Shown here: piece after piece, positions 8,262 through 16,477 of the stretch
How positions within the stretch are numbered: the stretch's first letter is position 1
How the letters are laid out: the number at the start of each line of letters is the position of its first letter
Assembly (NCBI RefSeq): GCF_036226745.1
Contig: NZ_CP109013.1
Location: forward strand, 4,464,001 to 4,528,000
Length of the DNA stretch: 64,000 nt
Direction: 5' to 3'
DNA from: Streptomyces sp. NBC_00683
GTDB lineage: Bacteria > Actinomycetota > Actinomycetes > Streptomycetales > Streptomycetaceae
Notes under the pieces: model-generated
Database searches by the model: none
Seen by the model: the letters and a program-made list of their open reading frames with translations, nothing else
Told to the model about the DNA's origin: nothing
Position numbers and translations under genes: made by a program

Positions 8262-8672
8262 ATGGAACCTCTGCTCCTCGCCGACATCGAAGCCGCCATC
8301 CGCAGCAGTTGGGACGCGGACACGACCACGCCCGAGCACCGGCCCCGGTGGGACCCGGACAATCCGGCGCGGGACCAGTGCGGAGTCACCGCCCTCGTGG
8401 TCAACGACCTGCTCGGCGGCCAGCTGATCCGGGGCGAGGTGATGGTCGACGGCCGGCAGGTCGACTTCCACTGGTGGAACAGGCTGGGCCTGGGCATCGA
8501 GATCGACCTCACCCGGGAGCAGTTCGGACCGCACGAGGTCGTCACCGGGGGCACGGTGATCGACCGGCCGGCGGAGATCGTACGGCTCCGCGAGGAGTAC
8601 GAGACGCTGCGCGGCCGGGTGCTGGAGCGGCTGCGCGGGCGGATACGGGTGGGTTCCGGCCGGTCGGTGTGA
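8262..8672 (+). CDS. YunG-family protein
   Basis: 136 residues beginning MEPLLLADIEAAIRSSWDADTT. The pattern WDPDNPARDQCGVTALVVNDLLGGQLIRGEV...HWWNRL is characteristic of YunG-like proteins, which resemble small papain-fold domains with a conserved cysteine and histidine. The biochemical role is unknown. It ends four bases before the stop of the convergent acetyltransferase gene. Confidence 0.75.
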   Translation: MEPLLLADIEAAIRSSWDADTTTPEHRPRWDPDNPARDQCGVTALVVNDLLGGQLIRGEVMVDGRQVDFHWWNRLGLGIEIDLTREQFGPHEVVTGGTVIDRPAEIVRLREEYETLRGRVLERLRGRIRVGSGRSV

Positions 8673-8676
8673 TCGG

Positions 8677-9525
8677 TCAGCCGAGTTCGAGGCTGGTGAT
8701 GCCGTACAGGCCCGCCCGGTCTGTTTCCGGCACCGGCCCGGCGTACATGCGTGCCGTCTCGAACGACGGGGCCAGACCGAGCTGTTCCGCGAGGCGTACG
8801 GCCGCCGGGTTGATGTCGGGGACGTCGATCGCGACGGCGGTGGCCTGGGCGGTTGCCGCGAGCGCGCTCACGAGGGCGCCGGCCACCTCGGGGGAGTCGG
8901 CGTGGAGCGGCCCGATGCGCGAGGCGGCCCGGCAGGCGCGCAGCACGGCGAAGCCCACGAGCGAGCCGTCGCGGATCGCGGCGAGCGCCGTGCGCCGGGG
9001 TGCGGTGATCCAGGGGGCCAGGAAACTGTCGCGTGCCTCGGGGAAGAAGCGCCGGTCGTACGCGCTGAGCAGGCCGAAGGGAAGGGTCCGGGCGTCGACG
9101 AGCGTGACACCGGCCGGCGGTGCGACGTCCAGGGGCACTGCCCCCTCGTAACGCGCGTTGCTCCAGGCGGTGCGGAATCCGGACCTGCGGTAGTTGTCCT
9201 GCTGAGCGGGTACGCCGTCGAGCCCGACGGTGCGCCCGGAGAGCCGGGCCAGGCCGGCACGCCAGACCTGGGTCCCGTACCCCCGGCCGCGCAGCGACGG
9301 CCGGGTCAGGTAGAAACCGAGAAAGCCGAAGCAGGCGCCGTAGCGCACGACGGAGACGGACGTGACGGGCTCGCCGTCGAGCCGGCCGATCAGGAAGCCG
9401 CACGGATCGGCGGCGAAGAAGGCCCGGTCGTCGGTGAGGCCGGGGTTCCAGCCCTCGTCATCGGCCCAGTCCCCCAGCATTCCGACGTCATCGGCGCTCG
9501 CGGTGGTGATCTCGAATGTCGGCAC
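8677..9525 (-). CDS. GNAT-family N-acetyltransferase with C-terminal extension
   Basis: 282 residues. The N-terminal GNAT domain has the acetyl-CoA pyrophosphate loop in RPSLRGRGYGTQVWRAGL (about 75-92). It is followed by a second half (about 130-280) similar to the Acetyltransf_18 domain found in YitH-like proteins. GTG start at 9525. The substrate is unknown; single-gene unit convergent with the YunG-like gene. Confidence 0.85.
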   Translation of the reverse strand: MPTFEITTASADDVGMLGDWADDEGWNPGLTDDRAFFAADPCGFLIGRLDGEPVTSVSVVRYGACFGFLGFYLTRPSLRGRGYGTQVWRAGLARLSGRTVGLDGVPAQQDNYRRSGFRTAWSNARYEGAVPLDVAPPAGVTLVDARTLPFGLLSAYDRRFFPEARDSFLAPWITAPRRTALAAIRDGSLVGFAVLRACRAASRIGPLHADSPEVAGALVSALAATAQATAVAIDVPDINPAAVRLAEQLGLAPSFETARMYAGPVPETDRAGLYGITSLELG

Positions 9526-9558
9526 GGATCACTCGTACCCGGTACGGGACCCGTTGGC

Positions 9559-10143
9559 TCAGGCGAGGAGGAAAAACGCCGCGGTCGCCGCACCCAGGAA
9601 CGCCCCCGCGGCCGTCTGCGCCACCGAGTGGTAGCGCAGCGCCACCCGCGACCAGCACACGGCGACCGCAGGTACACAGGCGGTCAGCCACCACATTGAG
9701 TGCACCACGCAGAGCAGGGCCACCACGGCGGAGGCGACCGCCGAGTCCACCGAGATCTTCCAGACGGTGTTGACGGCCAGCAGCACGATCGTCATCGCCC
9801 ACAGGGCGATCATCGCGATCAGGATGCCCGCGGGGGCACCGCCGAGGACCATGATCAGCGAACCGGCGCCCAGGGAGCCGAGGATCACGAGGAAGATGGG
9901 CGCCCGCTGGGTCCGGTCCACGACATGGCGGTCGCCCCAGGTGCCGCGGCTGCGCTCCCACTCCACGTAACCGGCGGGGACGAGCCCGGCACAGACCGCG
10001 CCGAGGAGGCCCCAGGGCAGCCCCGTCCAGTCACCGGCGGACGCGAGTCCGATGGCGAGCATGCCGGCGAGCAGGACGTTGCGGGGCTGGAGGACGTCCG
10101 TGACCGTGCGGGCCGCCGACGTGGTCCTGCTGGTGGTGCTCAT
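9559..10143 (-). CDS. PAP2-like integral membrane protein
   Basis: 194 residues with about five transmembrane segments. Near the C-terminus, SRVALRYHSVAQTAAGAFLGA corresponds to the last PAP2 phosphatase motif (SR-x5-H-x3-D), with Gln in place of the usual Asp. The earlier KxxxxxxRP motif is not obvious, so it may be a degenerate or divergent PAP2-fold protein rather than an active lipid phosphatase. ATG at 10143. Confidence 0.65.
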   Translation of the reverse strand: MSTTSRTTSAARTVTDVLQPRNVLLAGMLAIGLASAGDWTGLPWGLLGAVCAGLVPAGYVEWERSRGTWGDRHVVDRTQRAPIFLVILGSLGAGSLIMVLGGAPAGILIAMIALWAMTIVLLAVNTVWKISVDSAVASAVVALLCVVHSMWWLTACVPAVAVCWSRVALRYHSVAQTAAGAFLGAATAAFFLLA

Positions 10144-10206
10144 ACCGTGTTCTCCGGGGCTCCGCGGGCTCCGCCGGTCCCGTGATGCCGGTGGCCGGGC
10201 GTGACT

Positions 10207-10242
10207 GTAGCCCTTCACGACGGGGGATGCGTGAAGGGCTAC
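10207..10242. promoter_or_regulatory. 13-bp perfect inverted repeat upstream of the PAP2-like gene
   Basis: GTAGCCCTTCACG (10207-10219) and CGTGAAGGGCTAC (10230-10242) flank a 10-base spacer, 64 bases upstream of the PAP2-like start. It could be an RNA hairpin in the leader or an operator. The gap 10144-10484 holds this repeat and the palindrome at 10277; no gene is evident in it. Confidence 0.5.
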
Positions 10243-10276
10243 TCCTGCAGTATGACCGCTCTCAGGTCGGCGTACA

Positions 10277-10294
10277 ACTGACCGGCCGGTCAGT
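10277..10294. promoter_or_regulatory. 18-bp perfect palindrome, TetR-type operator candidate
   Basis: ACTGACCGGCCGGTCAGT is a perfect palindrome. TGACCGG/CCGGTCA half-sites are common for TetR-family repressors in actinobacteria. No TetR gene is adjacent; it sits between the divergent PAP2-like and MerR-like genes. Confidence 0.55.
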
Positions 10295-10484
10295 CGTGTT
10301 GGGGCATTCGGGGGAATCCTCGCGGCGCCGGGAGGGCGGTCCGGGCGGTGCCACGCTGCGCGCGGGGCGCCACGATGCGGGGAAATCTGTTCCGGTGGCG
10401 ATAGACATGGCCTACCCGTACGCCTAGGGTTTCTTGTGCAGCCGGGCCACATCAATGGGCCGGCGCGCAGCAGAAGAGGTGCAG

Positions 10485-10829
10485 ATGCCCCCGGAAACCC
10501 CCTCTCACAGCATGGATCGTCTCGACGACGACGACTACCCCGCGTACACGATGGGGCGGGCCGCGGAGATGATCGGTGCGACTCCGGGTTTCCTCAGGGC
10601 CATCGGCGAGGCCCGCCTGATCACGCCCCTGCGCTCGGAGGGCGGCCATCGCCGCTACTCCCGCTACCAGCTGCGTATCGCCGCCCGCGCCCGCGAGCTG
10701 GTGGACAGCGGCACCCCGATCGACGCCGCCTGCCGCATCGTCATCCTGGAGGACCAGCTCGAGGAGGCCCTGCGCCTCAACGAGGAACTGCGGAGGCCCG
10801 CGGTGGGCCGGAGCGCAGCCGATTCCTGA
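10485..10829 (+). CDS. Small MerR-type transcriptional regulator
   Basis: 114 residues from ATG 10485 (AGAGG nine bases upstream). The MerR winged helix-turn-helix is clear: YTMGRAAEMIGATPGFLRAIGEARLITPLRSEGGHRRYSRYQLRIAARARELVDSG. A short leucine-rich coil (ILEDQLEEALRLNEELRR) ends the protein, with no effector domain. It directly precedes a cold-shock gene, a frequent arrangement in Streptomyces, and may control it. Confidence 0.85.
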   Translation: MPPETPSHSMDRLDDDDYPAYTMGRAAEMIGATPGFLRAIGEARLITPLRSEGGHRRYSRYQLRIAARARELVDSGTPIDAACRIVILEDQLEEALRLNEELRRPAVGRSAADS

Positions 10830-10960
10830 CCGGCGGGCGGGTGCATATCTGTTTTCGCCAGCACAGAAATACGCGTAATGAGCGGTGAAGGTTTATGCCG
10901 CACACGGCGGAGCGGTGCCGGAGTGAAATGGCGTACAGCCCGCACCTGCCCAAATCGTGC

Positions 10961-11130
10961 TACTGTTGACCTCAGTTGCAGTTGTGGTTCCCAAAACTTC
11001 AAGTGCTCTCGCCGGTTCACTCGGGTGGGTGCACTTTTGTATTTCCGGTTTCTTCCGGACGGGGCAATCATTTGCGGCGACGTGGCTCGCACAGTGCGGG
11101 ACACGGGCAACGCCCCGAAGGAGATATGAC
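10961..11130 (+). promoter_or_regulatory. Promoter and long 5' leader of the cold-shock gene
   Basis: TACTGT at 10961-10966 is a plausible -10 element. That leaves a leader of roughly 155-160 bases before the start codon, with several short complementary segments (for example around TTTCCGG/CCGGA near 11040-11058). Long structured leaders are usual for cold-shock mRNAs and control their stability and translation. The region 10830-11130 has no gene. Confidence 0.45.
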
Positions 11131-11334
11131 ATGGCTACTGGCACCGTGAAGTGGTTCAACGCGGAAAAGGGTTTCGGCTTCATCGAGCAGGAGGGTGGCG
11201 GCGCTGACGTCTTCGCCCACTACTCGAACATCGCCGCCCAGGGCTTCCGCGAGCTGCAGGAAGGCCAGAAGGTGAACTTCGACGTCACGCAGGGCCAGAA
11301 GGGCCCGCAGGCGGAGAACATCACCCCCGCCTGA
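11131..11334 (+). CDS. Cold-shock protein, CspA family
   Basis: 67 residues: [34 protein letters not shown] carries both RNP motifs (KGFGFI and VFAHY). It binds single-stranded nucleic acid and acts as an RNA chaperone. GAAGGAG lies just upstream of the ATG. A strong intrinsic terminator follows. It is grouped with a MerR-like regulator, a DEAD-box helicase and an SCO5918-family gene. Confidence 0.97.
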   Translation: MATGTVKWFNAEKGFGFIEQEGGGADVFAHYSNIAAQGFRELQEGQKVNFDVTQGQKGPQAENITPA

Positions 11335-11354
11335 TCACCTCAGGCGTATGGCGC

Positions 11355-11402
11355 AGCTGGGGCCCGCACCTTGGGGTGCGGGCCCCAGCTCGTTGTTGTT
11401 TC
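11355..11402 (+). terminator. Rho-independent terminator of the cold-shock gene
   Basis: Perfect 16-bp stem, AGCTGGGGCCCGCACC (11355-11370) with its complement at 11375-11390, loop TTGG, followed by CGTTGTTGTTT. It is the clearest intrinsic terminator in the window. Confidence 0.92.
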
Positions 11403-11613
11403 CCGGCACTGTGACCCCGGCGTCGTCGCCGCGGTAGGCCCAGTACGTAAATTTCTGGTGCACACGGGTCGTGCCGGAGCAGTCCCTTTGCAGTCATTCT
11501 GAAGCGCCGTATACGGCTGATTACCGACGGACGGGCTTCGTTCTTCATTATTTCATCGGCTCGTTCTTGCGATTCTTGGCGCCGTACTTGGCTGCAGCCG
11601 CCCGGAAAAAGAA

Positions 11614-11643
11614 TCCCTCGATACGTGCCATTCGAGGGAAGGG
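11614..11643 (+). promoter_or_regulatory. Hairpin overlapping the ribosome binding site of the DEAD-box gene
   Basis: TCCCTCGA (11614-11621) pairs perfectly with TCGAGGGA (11632-11639) around a 10-base loop. The 3' arm overlaps the first half of the Shine-Dalgarno sequence AGGGAAGGG (11635-11643) of the TTG start at 11651. When folded it would hide the ribosome binding site, which suggests temperature- or helicase-dependent translation. The gap 11335-11650 otherwise holds only the terminator and AT-richer leader. Confidence 0.5.
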
Positions 11644-11650
11644 TTCTCCA

Positions 11651-13213
11651 TTGAACCGCGATCGCACAGCTCGCACGAACGACCGATTTTCTCGCACTCG
11701 CTCCGGCGGGCCCCAGAGCGGCCGCACCGCCAACGGATTCCGCTCGGCGGCGTCCAGCCGGCAGGGCGGCTCGGGCTCCCAGGGCCGCTCCGGCGGCGGA
11801 CGCTCCGGAGGCTATGGCCGCCGGTCCTCCTCCGTCTCGGGTGAATTCGCCCTTCCGGTGACCATCACCCCGGCACTCCCCGCCGCCGAGGCCTTCGGCG
11901 ACCTGGACATGCCGGCGCCCCTGCTGGCGGCGCTCGGCTCCGAGGGCATGACGGTGCCGTTCCCCATCCAGGCGGCGACGCTGCCGAACTCGCTCGCCGG
12001 GCGTGACGTCCTGGGCCGCGGCCGCACCGGTTCGGGCAAGACGCTCGCCTTCGGTCTCGCGCTGCTGGCCCGTACCGCGGGCAACCGCGCCGACGCGCGC
12101 CGCCCGCTGGCCCTGGTCCTCGTTCCCACCCGGGAGCTGGCCCAGCAGGTCACCGACGCGCTGACCCCGTACGCGCGCTCCCTCAAGCTCCGACTGGCAA
12201 CGGTCGTCGGCGGTATGTCGATCGGCCGCCAGGCCAGCGCCCTGCGTGGCGGTGCCGAAGTCGTCGTGGCCACCCCGGGCCGGCTGAAGGACCTCATCGA
12301 GCGCGGCGACTGCAAGCTCGACCGCGTCGCCATCACGGTCCTCGACGAGGCCGACCAGATGGCCGACATGGGCTTCATGCCCCAGGTCACCGAGCTGCTC
12401 GACCAGGTGAACCCCGACGGTCAGCGGATGCTGTTCTCGGCCACCCTCGACCGCAATGTGGACCTCCTGGTCCGCCGCTACCTGCACGACCCGGTCGTCC
12501 ACTCGGTCGACCCCGCTGCCGGCGCGGTGACGACGATGGAGCACCACGTGCTCTACGTACAGGGCTCCGACAAGTACGCCACGACCACCGAGATCGCGGC
12601 CCGCGAGGGCCGGGTGATCATGTTCCTGGACACCAAGCACGCGGTGGACAAGCTCACCGACCACCTGCTGAACAGCGGTGTACGGGCTGCCGCACTGCAC
12701 GGCGGCAAGTCGCAGCCGCAGCGCACCCGCACCCTGGACCGGTTCAAGACCGGTCACGTCACGGTGCTGGTCGCCACGAACGTCGCGGCCCGCGGCATCC
12801 ACGTCGACAACCTCGACCTCGTCGTCAACGTCGACCCGCCGAGCGACCACAAGGACTACCTGCACCGGGGCGGCCGTACCGCCCGTGCCGGGGAGTCCGG
12901 CAGTGTCGTCACGCTGGTGCTGCCCAACCAGCGCCGCGAGATGACCCGTCTGATGGCCGATGCGGGGATCACCCCGCAGGTCGCCCAGGTCCGCTCCGGC
13001 GAGGCCGAGCTCAGCCGCATCACCGGGGCGCAGGCGCCCTCGGGTGTCCCCGTGACCATCTCCGCACCGCTGACGGAGCGGGGCAAGGGCAACGGCTCCC
13101 CCTCGCGCCGGCGCGGCAGCAGGCCCCCGCAGGGCCGCCGCTCCAACGCCGCCACCTCGACTCCCGAAGCGCGTGCAGCTGCCGCGCTGCGTCGGTCCAA
13201 CCGGGCTGCCTAG
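11651..13213 (+). CDS. DEAD-box ATP-dependent RNA helicase
   Basis: 520 residues from the TTG at 11651, chosen for the strong AGGGAAGGG upstream and the typical start NRDRTARTNDRFSR. Helicase motifs in order: Q motif (FPIQAATLP), I (GRTGSGKT), Ia (VPTRELAQQ), Ib (TPGRLKDL), II (DEAD), III (SAT), IV (VIMFLDTK), V (ARGIHVDNLDLV), VI (HRGGRTARAG). N- and C-terminal tails are rich in Arg, Gly and Ser, as in RhlE/DeaD-type proteins. Its position beside cspA implies a role in unwinding mRNA in the cold. Confidence 0.95.
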   Translation: MNRDRTARTNDRFSRTRSGGPQSGRTANGFRSAASSRQGGSGSQGRSGGGRSGGYGRRSSSVSGEFALPVTITPALPAAEAFGDLDMPAPLLAALGSEGMTVPFPIQAATLPNSLAGRDVLGRGRTGSGKTLAFGLALLARTAGNRADARRPLALVLVPTRELAQQVTDALTPYARSLKLRLATVVGGMSIGRQASALRGGAEVVVATPGRLKDLIERGDCKLDRVAITVLDEADQMADMGFMPQVTELLDQVNPDGQRMLFSATLDRNVDLLVRRYLHDPVVHSVDPAAGAVTTMEHHVLYVQGSDKYATTTEIAAREGRVIMFLDTKHAVDKLTDHLLNSGVRAAALHGGKSQPQRTRTLDRFKTGHVTVLVATNVAARGIHVDNLDLVVNVDPPSDHKDYLHRGGRTARAGESGSVVTLVLPNQRREMTRLMADAGITPQVAQVRSGEAELSRITGAQAPSGVPVTISAPLTERGKGNGSPSRRRGSRPPQGRRSNAATSTPEARAAAALRRSNRAA

Positions 13214-13266
13214 TCACCGGACCGGCTGTCCCTTCCCGGCTTTCTCTTCGACCCTGTTGAGGCACT

Positions 13267-13575
13267 ATGCGCTGTGTCATCGCCCGCTTCCCCTTCGATC
13301 TGTTCAAGAACGAGGTGGAGGATTCGATGAAGGGCATCAAGCCCGAACCCGTCACCGGTGACGCGGTGGTCATCAGCCGCCGCGTCTACCCCGTCAAGCA
13401 GGTCGGGGAAGTGATCACCCGGCAGGACCGCCGCGACTTCAGCGCCGCCGAGGTGACCAGGGCGCTGGCGCGCCTGGGCTTCACCTGCCGTCCGGCCGAG
13501 GTGCCCGCCCCCGCGGTGCCCCTCACCGCGCTGGAGAACGCGTCCGCGATGCTCGGAACGCCCGGCAACGTCTGA
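13267..13575 (+). CDS. SCO5918-family small protein
   Basis: 102 residues from ATG 13267. The beginning MRCVIARFPFDL and the segment MKGIKPEPVTGDAVVISRRVYPVKQVGEVITRQDRRDFSAAEVTRALARLGFTC are the hallmarks of SCO5918-family proteins, which lie beside the DEAD-box and cold-shock genes in many streptomycetes. The later ATG at 13327 would remove the conserved N-terminus. The function is unknown; conserved linkage suggests a part in cold adaptation or RNA metabolism. Confidence 0.85.
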   Translation: MRCVIARFPFDLFKNEVEDSMKGIKPEPVTGDAVVISRRVYPVKQVGEVITRQDRRDFSAAEVTRALARLGFTCRPAEVPAPAVPLTALENASAMLGTPGNV

Positions 13576-13594
13576 ACCCGCCGTCAGGTGTGAA

Positions 13595-13632
13595 CCGCAC
13601 CCCCTGTGCCCGTCCGGGCCCAGGGGGTGCGG
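13595..13632. terminator. Convergent terminator hairpin
   Basis: Perfect 12-bp stem CCGCACCCCCTG (13595-13606) with CAGGGGGTGCGG (13621-13632), between the SCO5918-family gene and the acyltransferase gene. Confidence 0.8.
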
Positions 13633-13636
13633 TGCG

Positions 13637-14716
13637 TCAGGAGGCCGCCGGATCCGGGTTCCGCTTCTTCGCCCAGTCGAGCCGGGGCTCCACCACGTAC
13701 CGGAAGACCCGTCGCACGGGCGGGCTGCACAGCAGCGTGACGACGGCCGCCGCGGCGAGTGACACCGCGACCCGGCCCAGCGGGGTGGAGACGATGTCGG
13801 CCTCGAAGAGGTCGAGGCGGATCGCCCCCTTGATGACGAAGCCGTGCAGCAGGTAGCCGTACAGCGTGCCCGCGCCGAGCGCCGTCATCCACAGCCGGCG
13901 GCTCGGCACCCAGGCAAGGAAGCAGGCGCTGAGCACGACGGCGCAGCCGAACAGGAGCAGGGTCACCGGCGCACCCGTCCAGGCGGGCGAGCCGAGCTCC
14001 TCGGCGCCGTACCGCCGGAAGAACCACGAGGTCGTCGAGCGCGGGACCGCCCAGTACGCCGCGGCCAGGGCGATCAGGCAGACCGGCACGGAGGCGATCC
14101 GTACGGCGCGGCTGCGCACGAGGTCGAAGTGCGCGGGCCGGAGCTGCAGGCCGAGTACGTAGAACGGCAGGAACTGCAGGACGCGCTGGAGCTGCAGATC
14201 ACCGCCGATGTTGCTGGTCACCGCTCCCATGGCCGCGACGACCAGGGACAACGCCAGGGGCCAGCGGACCGTCTGCCAGATCGGCGTGGTGAGACGCCAG
14301 AGGAACAGTGCGGGCAGGAACCACAGCAGCCAGTACGGCGTGAGGGGGCTCAGCGGGAAGTCGGGGGTGCCCGTGAGGCGCTCGAACAGTGTGTACGCGA
14401 TCTCGAAGACCGCGTAGGGCACGACCAGGCTGGTGACGAGCTTCCACACCCGCTCGGGGCGCAGGTCGAAGCTGCGGGAGAAGTAGCCGGCGATCATGAT
14501 GAAGACCGGCATGTGGAAGGTGTAGACGAAGGTGTAGAGCGTCTCGACCAGGCGGCCGCTCCCGGGCAGCGGCTCCCAGGCGTGCCCCATCGCCACCAGG
14601 ACGATCGCCAGGTACTTCGCGTTGTCGAAGTACGGATCGCGGCCGGCCCGGGGCGCGGCCGGGGACGCGGCCCCCGGTGAGGCGGGGCCCGGGGTCAGTG
14701 AGGTCAAGGACGGCAT
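13637..14716 (-). CDS. Acyltransferase-3 family membrane protein
   Basis: 359 residues with about ten transmembrane segments. It starts with the family motif YFDNAKYLAIVLVAMGHAW, whose histidine is catalytic in this family, followed by YTFHMPVFIMIAGYFSRS. Members O-acetylate sugars or other exported molecules in the membrane. A proline/alanine-rich cytoplasmic N-terminus precedes it. The substrate is unknown. Confidence 0.87.
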   Translation of the reverse strand: MPSLTSLTPGPASPGAASPAAPRAGRDPYFDNAKYLAIVLVAMGHAWEPLPGSGRLVETLYTFVYTFHMPVFIMIAGYFSRSFDLRPERVWKLVTSLVVPYAVFEIAYTLFERLTGTPDFPLSPLTPYWLLWFLPALFLWRLTTPIWQTVRWPLALSLVVAAMGAVTSNIGGDLQLQRVLQFLPFYVLGLQLRPAHFDLVRSRAVRIASVPVCLIALAAAYWAVPRSTTSWFFRRYGAEELGSPAWTGAPVTLLLFGCAVVLSACFLAWVPSRRLWMTALGAGTLYGYLLHGFVIKGAIRLDLFEADIVSTPLGRVAVSLAAAAVVTLLCSPPVRRVFRYVVEPRLDWAKKRNPDPAAS

Positions 14717-14768
14717 CCGGCCACCCTAATCACCTGCGCAAGCACCCCGCGTCCCGTGCCGGTGGCCC

Positions 14769-15677
14769 TCAGGGGACCAGGATCACCTTGCCGGTCGTCC
14801 GGCGTGCCAGCAGGTCCTCGTGGGCGCGGGCGGCCTCGGCGAGCGGGTAGCTGCCGCCGGCCACGGGCCTGAGCCGCCCCGCGGCGGCCAGGGCGAAGAG
14901 CTCCTTGACGGGTCCGGAGACTGCGCCGGGCGCCGCCAGGGTGGGACGCAGCCAGAAGCCGACCACGGAGGCGTTGAGCCGGCCGAGCCTGGCGGGGTCC
15001 ACCGGGGTGAAGCCGGTGCGGGAGGCGTTGCCGTAGGTCACCAGGCGGCCGAAGGACGCCAGCGAGTCCAGCGCCCGGTCGAAGAGTTCGCCACCGGCGG
15101 CGTCCAGGACGACGTCCGCCTTCTCCTGGAGGGGGTAGGTGACCACCGCGTCCGCGCCGAGGTCCAGCACGAGCCGCTCCTTGGCCGGGGAGGAGACCTG
15201 GGCGAGCACCCGGCCCGCGCCGAACTCCCTGGCCAGCTGGACGGCGAGGCTGCCCACCCCGCCCGCGGCGGAGTGGACGACGACGGTCTCGCGGGTACGC
15301 AGCCTGGCCGAGGTCCGCAGCAGATGCCAGGCCGTGAGTCCCTGCACGAGCAGGGCGAGCGCCTCGGCCGCGCCCAGCTCCTCGGGCATGTCCAGCAGGG
15401 CCGACTCCTTGGCGACCACCTGCTCCGCGTACCCGTGCGAAACGCGGGCCAGGACCCGCCTGCCGTCCGGGGTGCGGCCGACGACCTCGCTGCCGGGTAC
15501 GTAGGGAAGGGCGTCGGCAGTCAGGTAGGAGCCGTCCACCTGGTGTGTGTCCGCGAAGTTCACCCCGGCGGCCTCGACGGTGATCAGCACCTCGCCGGGG
15601 CCCGGCACGGGGGTGGCCAGTTGCGTGGGCCGGAGGACTTCGGGACCACCGAAGCGGTCGAACTGGATCGCGAGCAT
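14769..15677 (-). CDS. Quinone oxidoreductase-like MDR enzyme
   Basis: 302 residues from ATG 15677 (MLAIQFDRFGGPEVL, the usual start of the family). An in-frame start 20 codons upstream is less likely. The GroES-like N-terminal domain lacks zinc ligands; the Rossmann motif is VHSAAGGVGSLAVQLA. NADPH-dependent reduction of quinones or enones is expected. It diverges from the receptor-like TetR gene with a palindrome between them, so it is a probable target of that regulator. Confidence 0.87.
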   Translation of the reverse strand: MLAIQFDRFGGPEVLRPTQLATPVPGPGEVLITVEAAGVNFADTHQVDGSYLTADALPYVPGSEVVGRTPDGRRVLARVSHGYAEQVVAKESALLDMPEELGAAEALALLVQGLTAWHLLRTSARLRTRETVVVHSAAGGVGSLAVQLAREFGAGRVLAQVSSPAKERLVLDLGADAVVTYPLQEKADVVLDAAGGELFDRALDSLASFGRLVTYGNASRTGFTPVDPARLGRLNASVVGFWLRPTLAAPGAVSGPVKELFALAAAGRLRPVAGGSYPLAEAARAHEDLLARRTTGKVILVP

Positions 15678-15775
15678 GCCGCACGGTATCGCGGTGATCC
15701 GGAGCGGAAGTGCGTCCGGGAAGAGACTTTCGGCCATCTCCGCAGGGACCGAGAAAACAGTACATCCGGTTTGTT

Positions 15776-15789
15776 AGAGTGCTCACTCT
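15776..15789. promoter_or_regulatory. Inverted repeat between quinone oxidoreductase and TetR-like gene
   Basis: AGAGTG-CT-CACTCT has perfect 6-bp arms, lies 99 bases upstream of the oxidoreductase start and 77 before the regulator start. It is the natural operator for the divergent TetR-family protein. Confidence 0.5.
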
Positions 15790-15865
15790 GGGTGGCTGTC
15801 CGACTGCACAGCACGGGCAGCCGCTTCCGCAACCATCGGAACCCCGTACTCACCGGAGCGCCAGG

Positions 15866-16456
15866 ATGGCCAAGCAGGACCGCGCGGTACGCACGCGGCA
15901 GGAGCTGATCCGGTCGGCCGCCGAGGCATTCGACCGGAGTGGGTTCGCTCCGTCGTCGCTCACGGAGATCAGTGTCGGAGCCGGAGTCAGCAGCGGGGCG
16001 CTGCACTTCCACTTCGGCAGCAAACGCGCGCTGGGCGCTGCCGTCGAGTCCGAGGCGGCCCGGATCCTCCAGGACCTCATCGCTCCGCGCCCCTGCGAAC
16101 AGCCCGCGTCGTTGCGGAATCTGGTCGACACCTCGCACATCCTGGCGCGGCGGCTCGCCGAGGACGTCGTGCTGCGCGCCGGCTTCGGCCTTGCCGCGGA
16201 CGCCGCCTGGCAGGAGGACGTCGCGCTGTGGCGGGTGTGGCACGACTGGGTCCGCTCGATGCTGACCCTGGCCCGAGCCGAAGGCGTCCTGGCGGCGGAC
16301 GTCCTCATCGAGGACCTGGTGTCCGCCGTGACCGCGGTGGTGGTGGGAGCGCAGGCCCTGGGACGCGCGGACGCGGACTGGTCGGCGCGGCACGCCGTCG
16401 CCCAGTTCTGGAACCTGATGCTGCCGCGGATCACCACGGCCATGGTCCGGCCCTGA
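15866..16456 (+). CDS. TetR-family regulator resembling butyrolactone receptors
   Basis: 196 residues. The N-terminal helix-turn-helix MAKQDRAVRTRQELIRSAAEAFDRSGFAPSSLTEISVGAGVSSGALHFHFGSKRALG closely follows the start of ScbR/ArpA-type proteins, including the MAKQDRA beginning. The ligand domain is shorter and more divergent than in the ScbR-like protein at 18273-18917. It may be a pseudo-receptor, a class that in other streptomycetes senses other signals or antibiotics. It probably controls the divergent oxidoreductase and is followed 21 bases later by the SDR gene. Confidence 0.82.
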   Translation: MAKQDRAVRTRQELIRSAAEAFDRSGFAPSSLTEISVGAGVSSGALHFHFGSKRALGAAVESEAARILQDLIAPRPCEQPASLRNLVDTSHILARRLAEDVVLRAGFGLAADAAWQEDVALWRVWHDWVRSMLTLARAEGVLAADVLIEDLVSAVTAVVVGAQALGRADADWSARHAVAQFWNLMLPRITTAMVRP

Positions 16457-16477
16457 CTTGCCTGCAAGACTGCGGCC

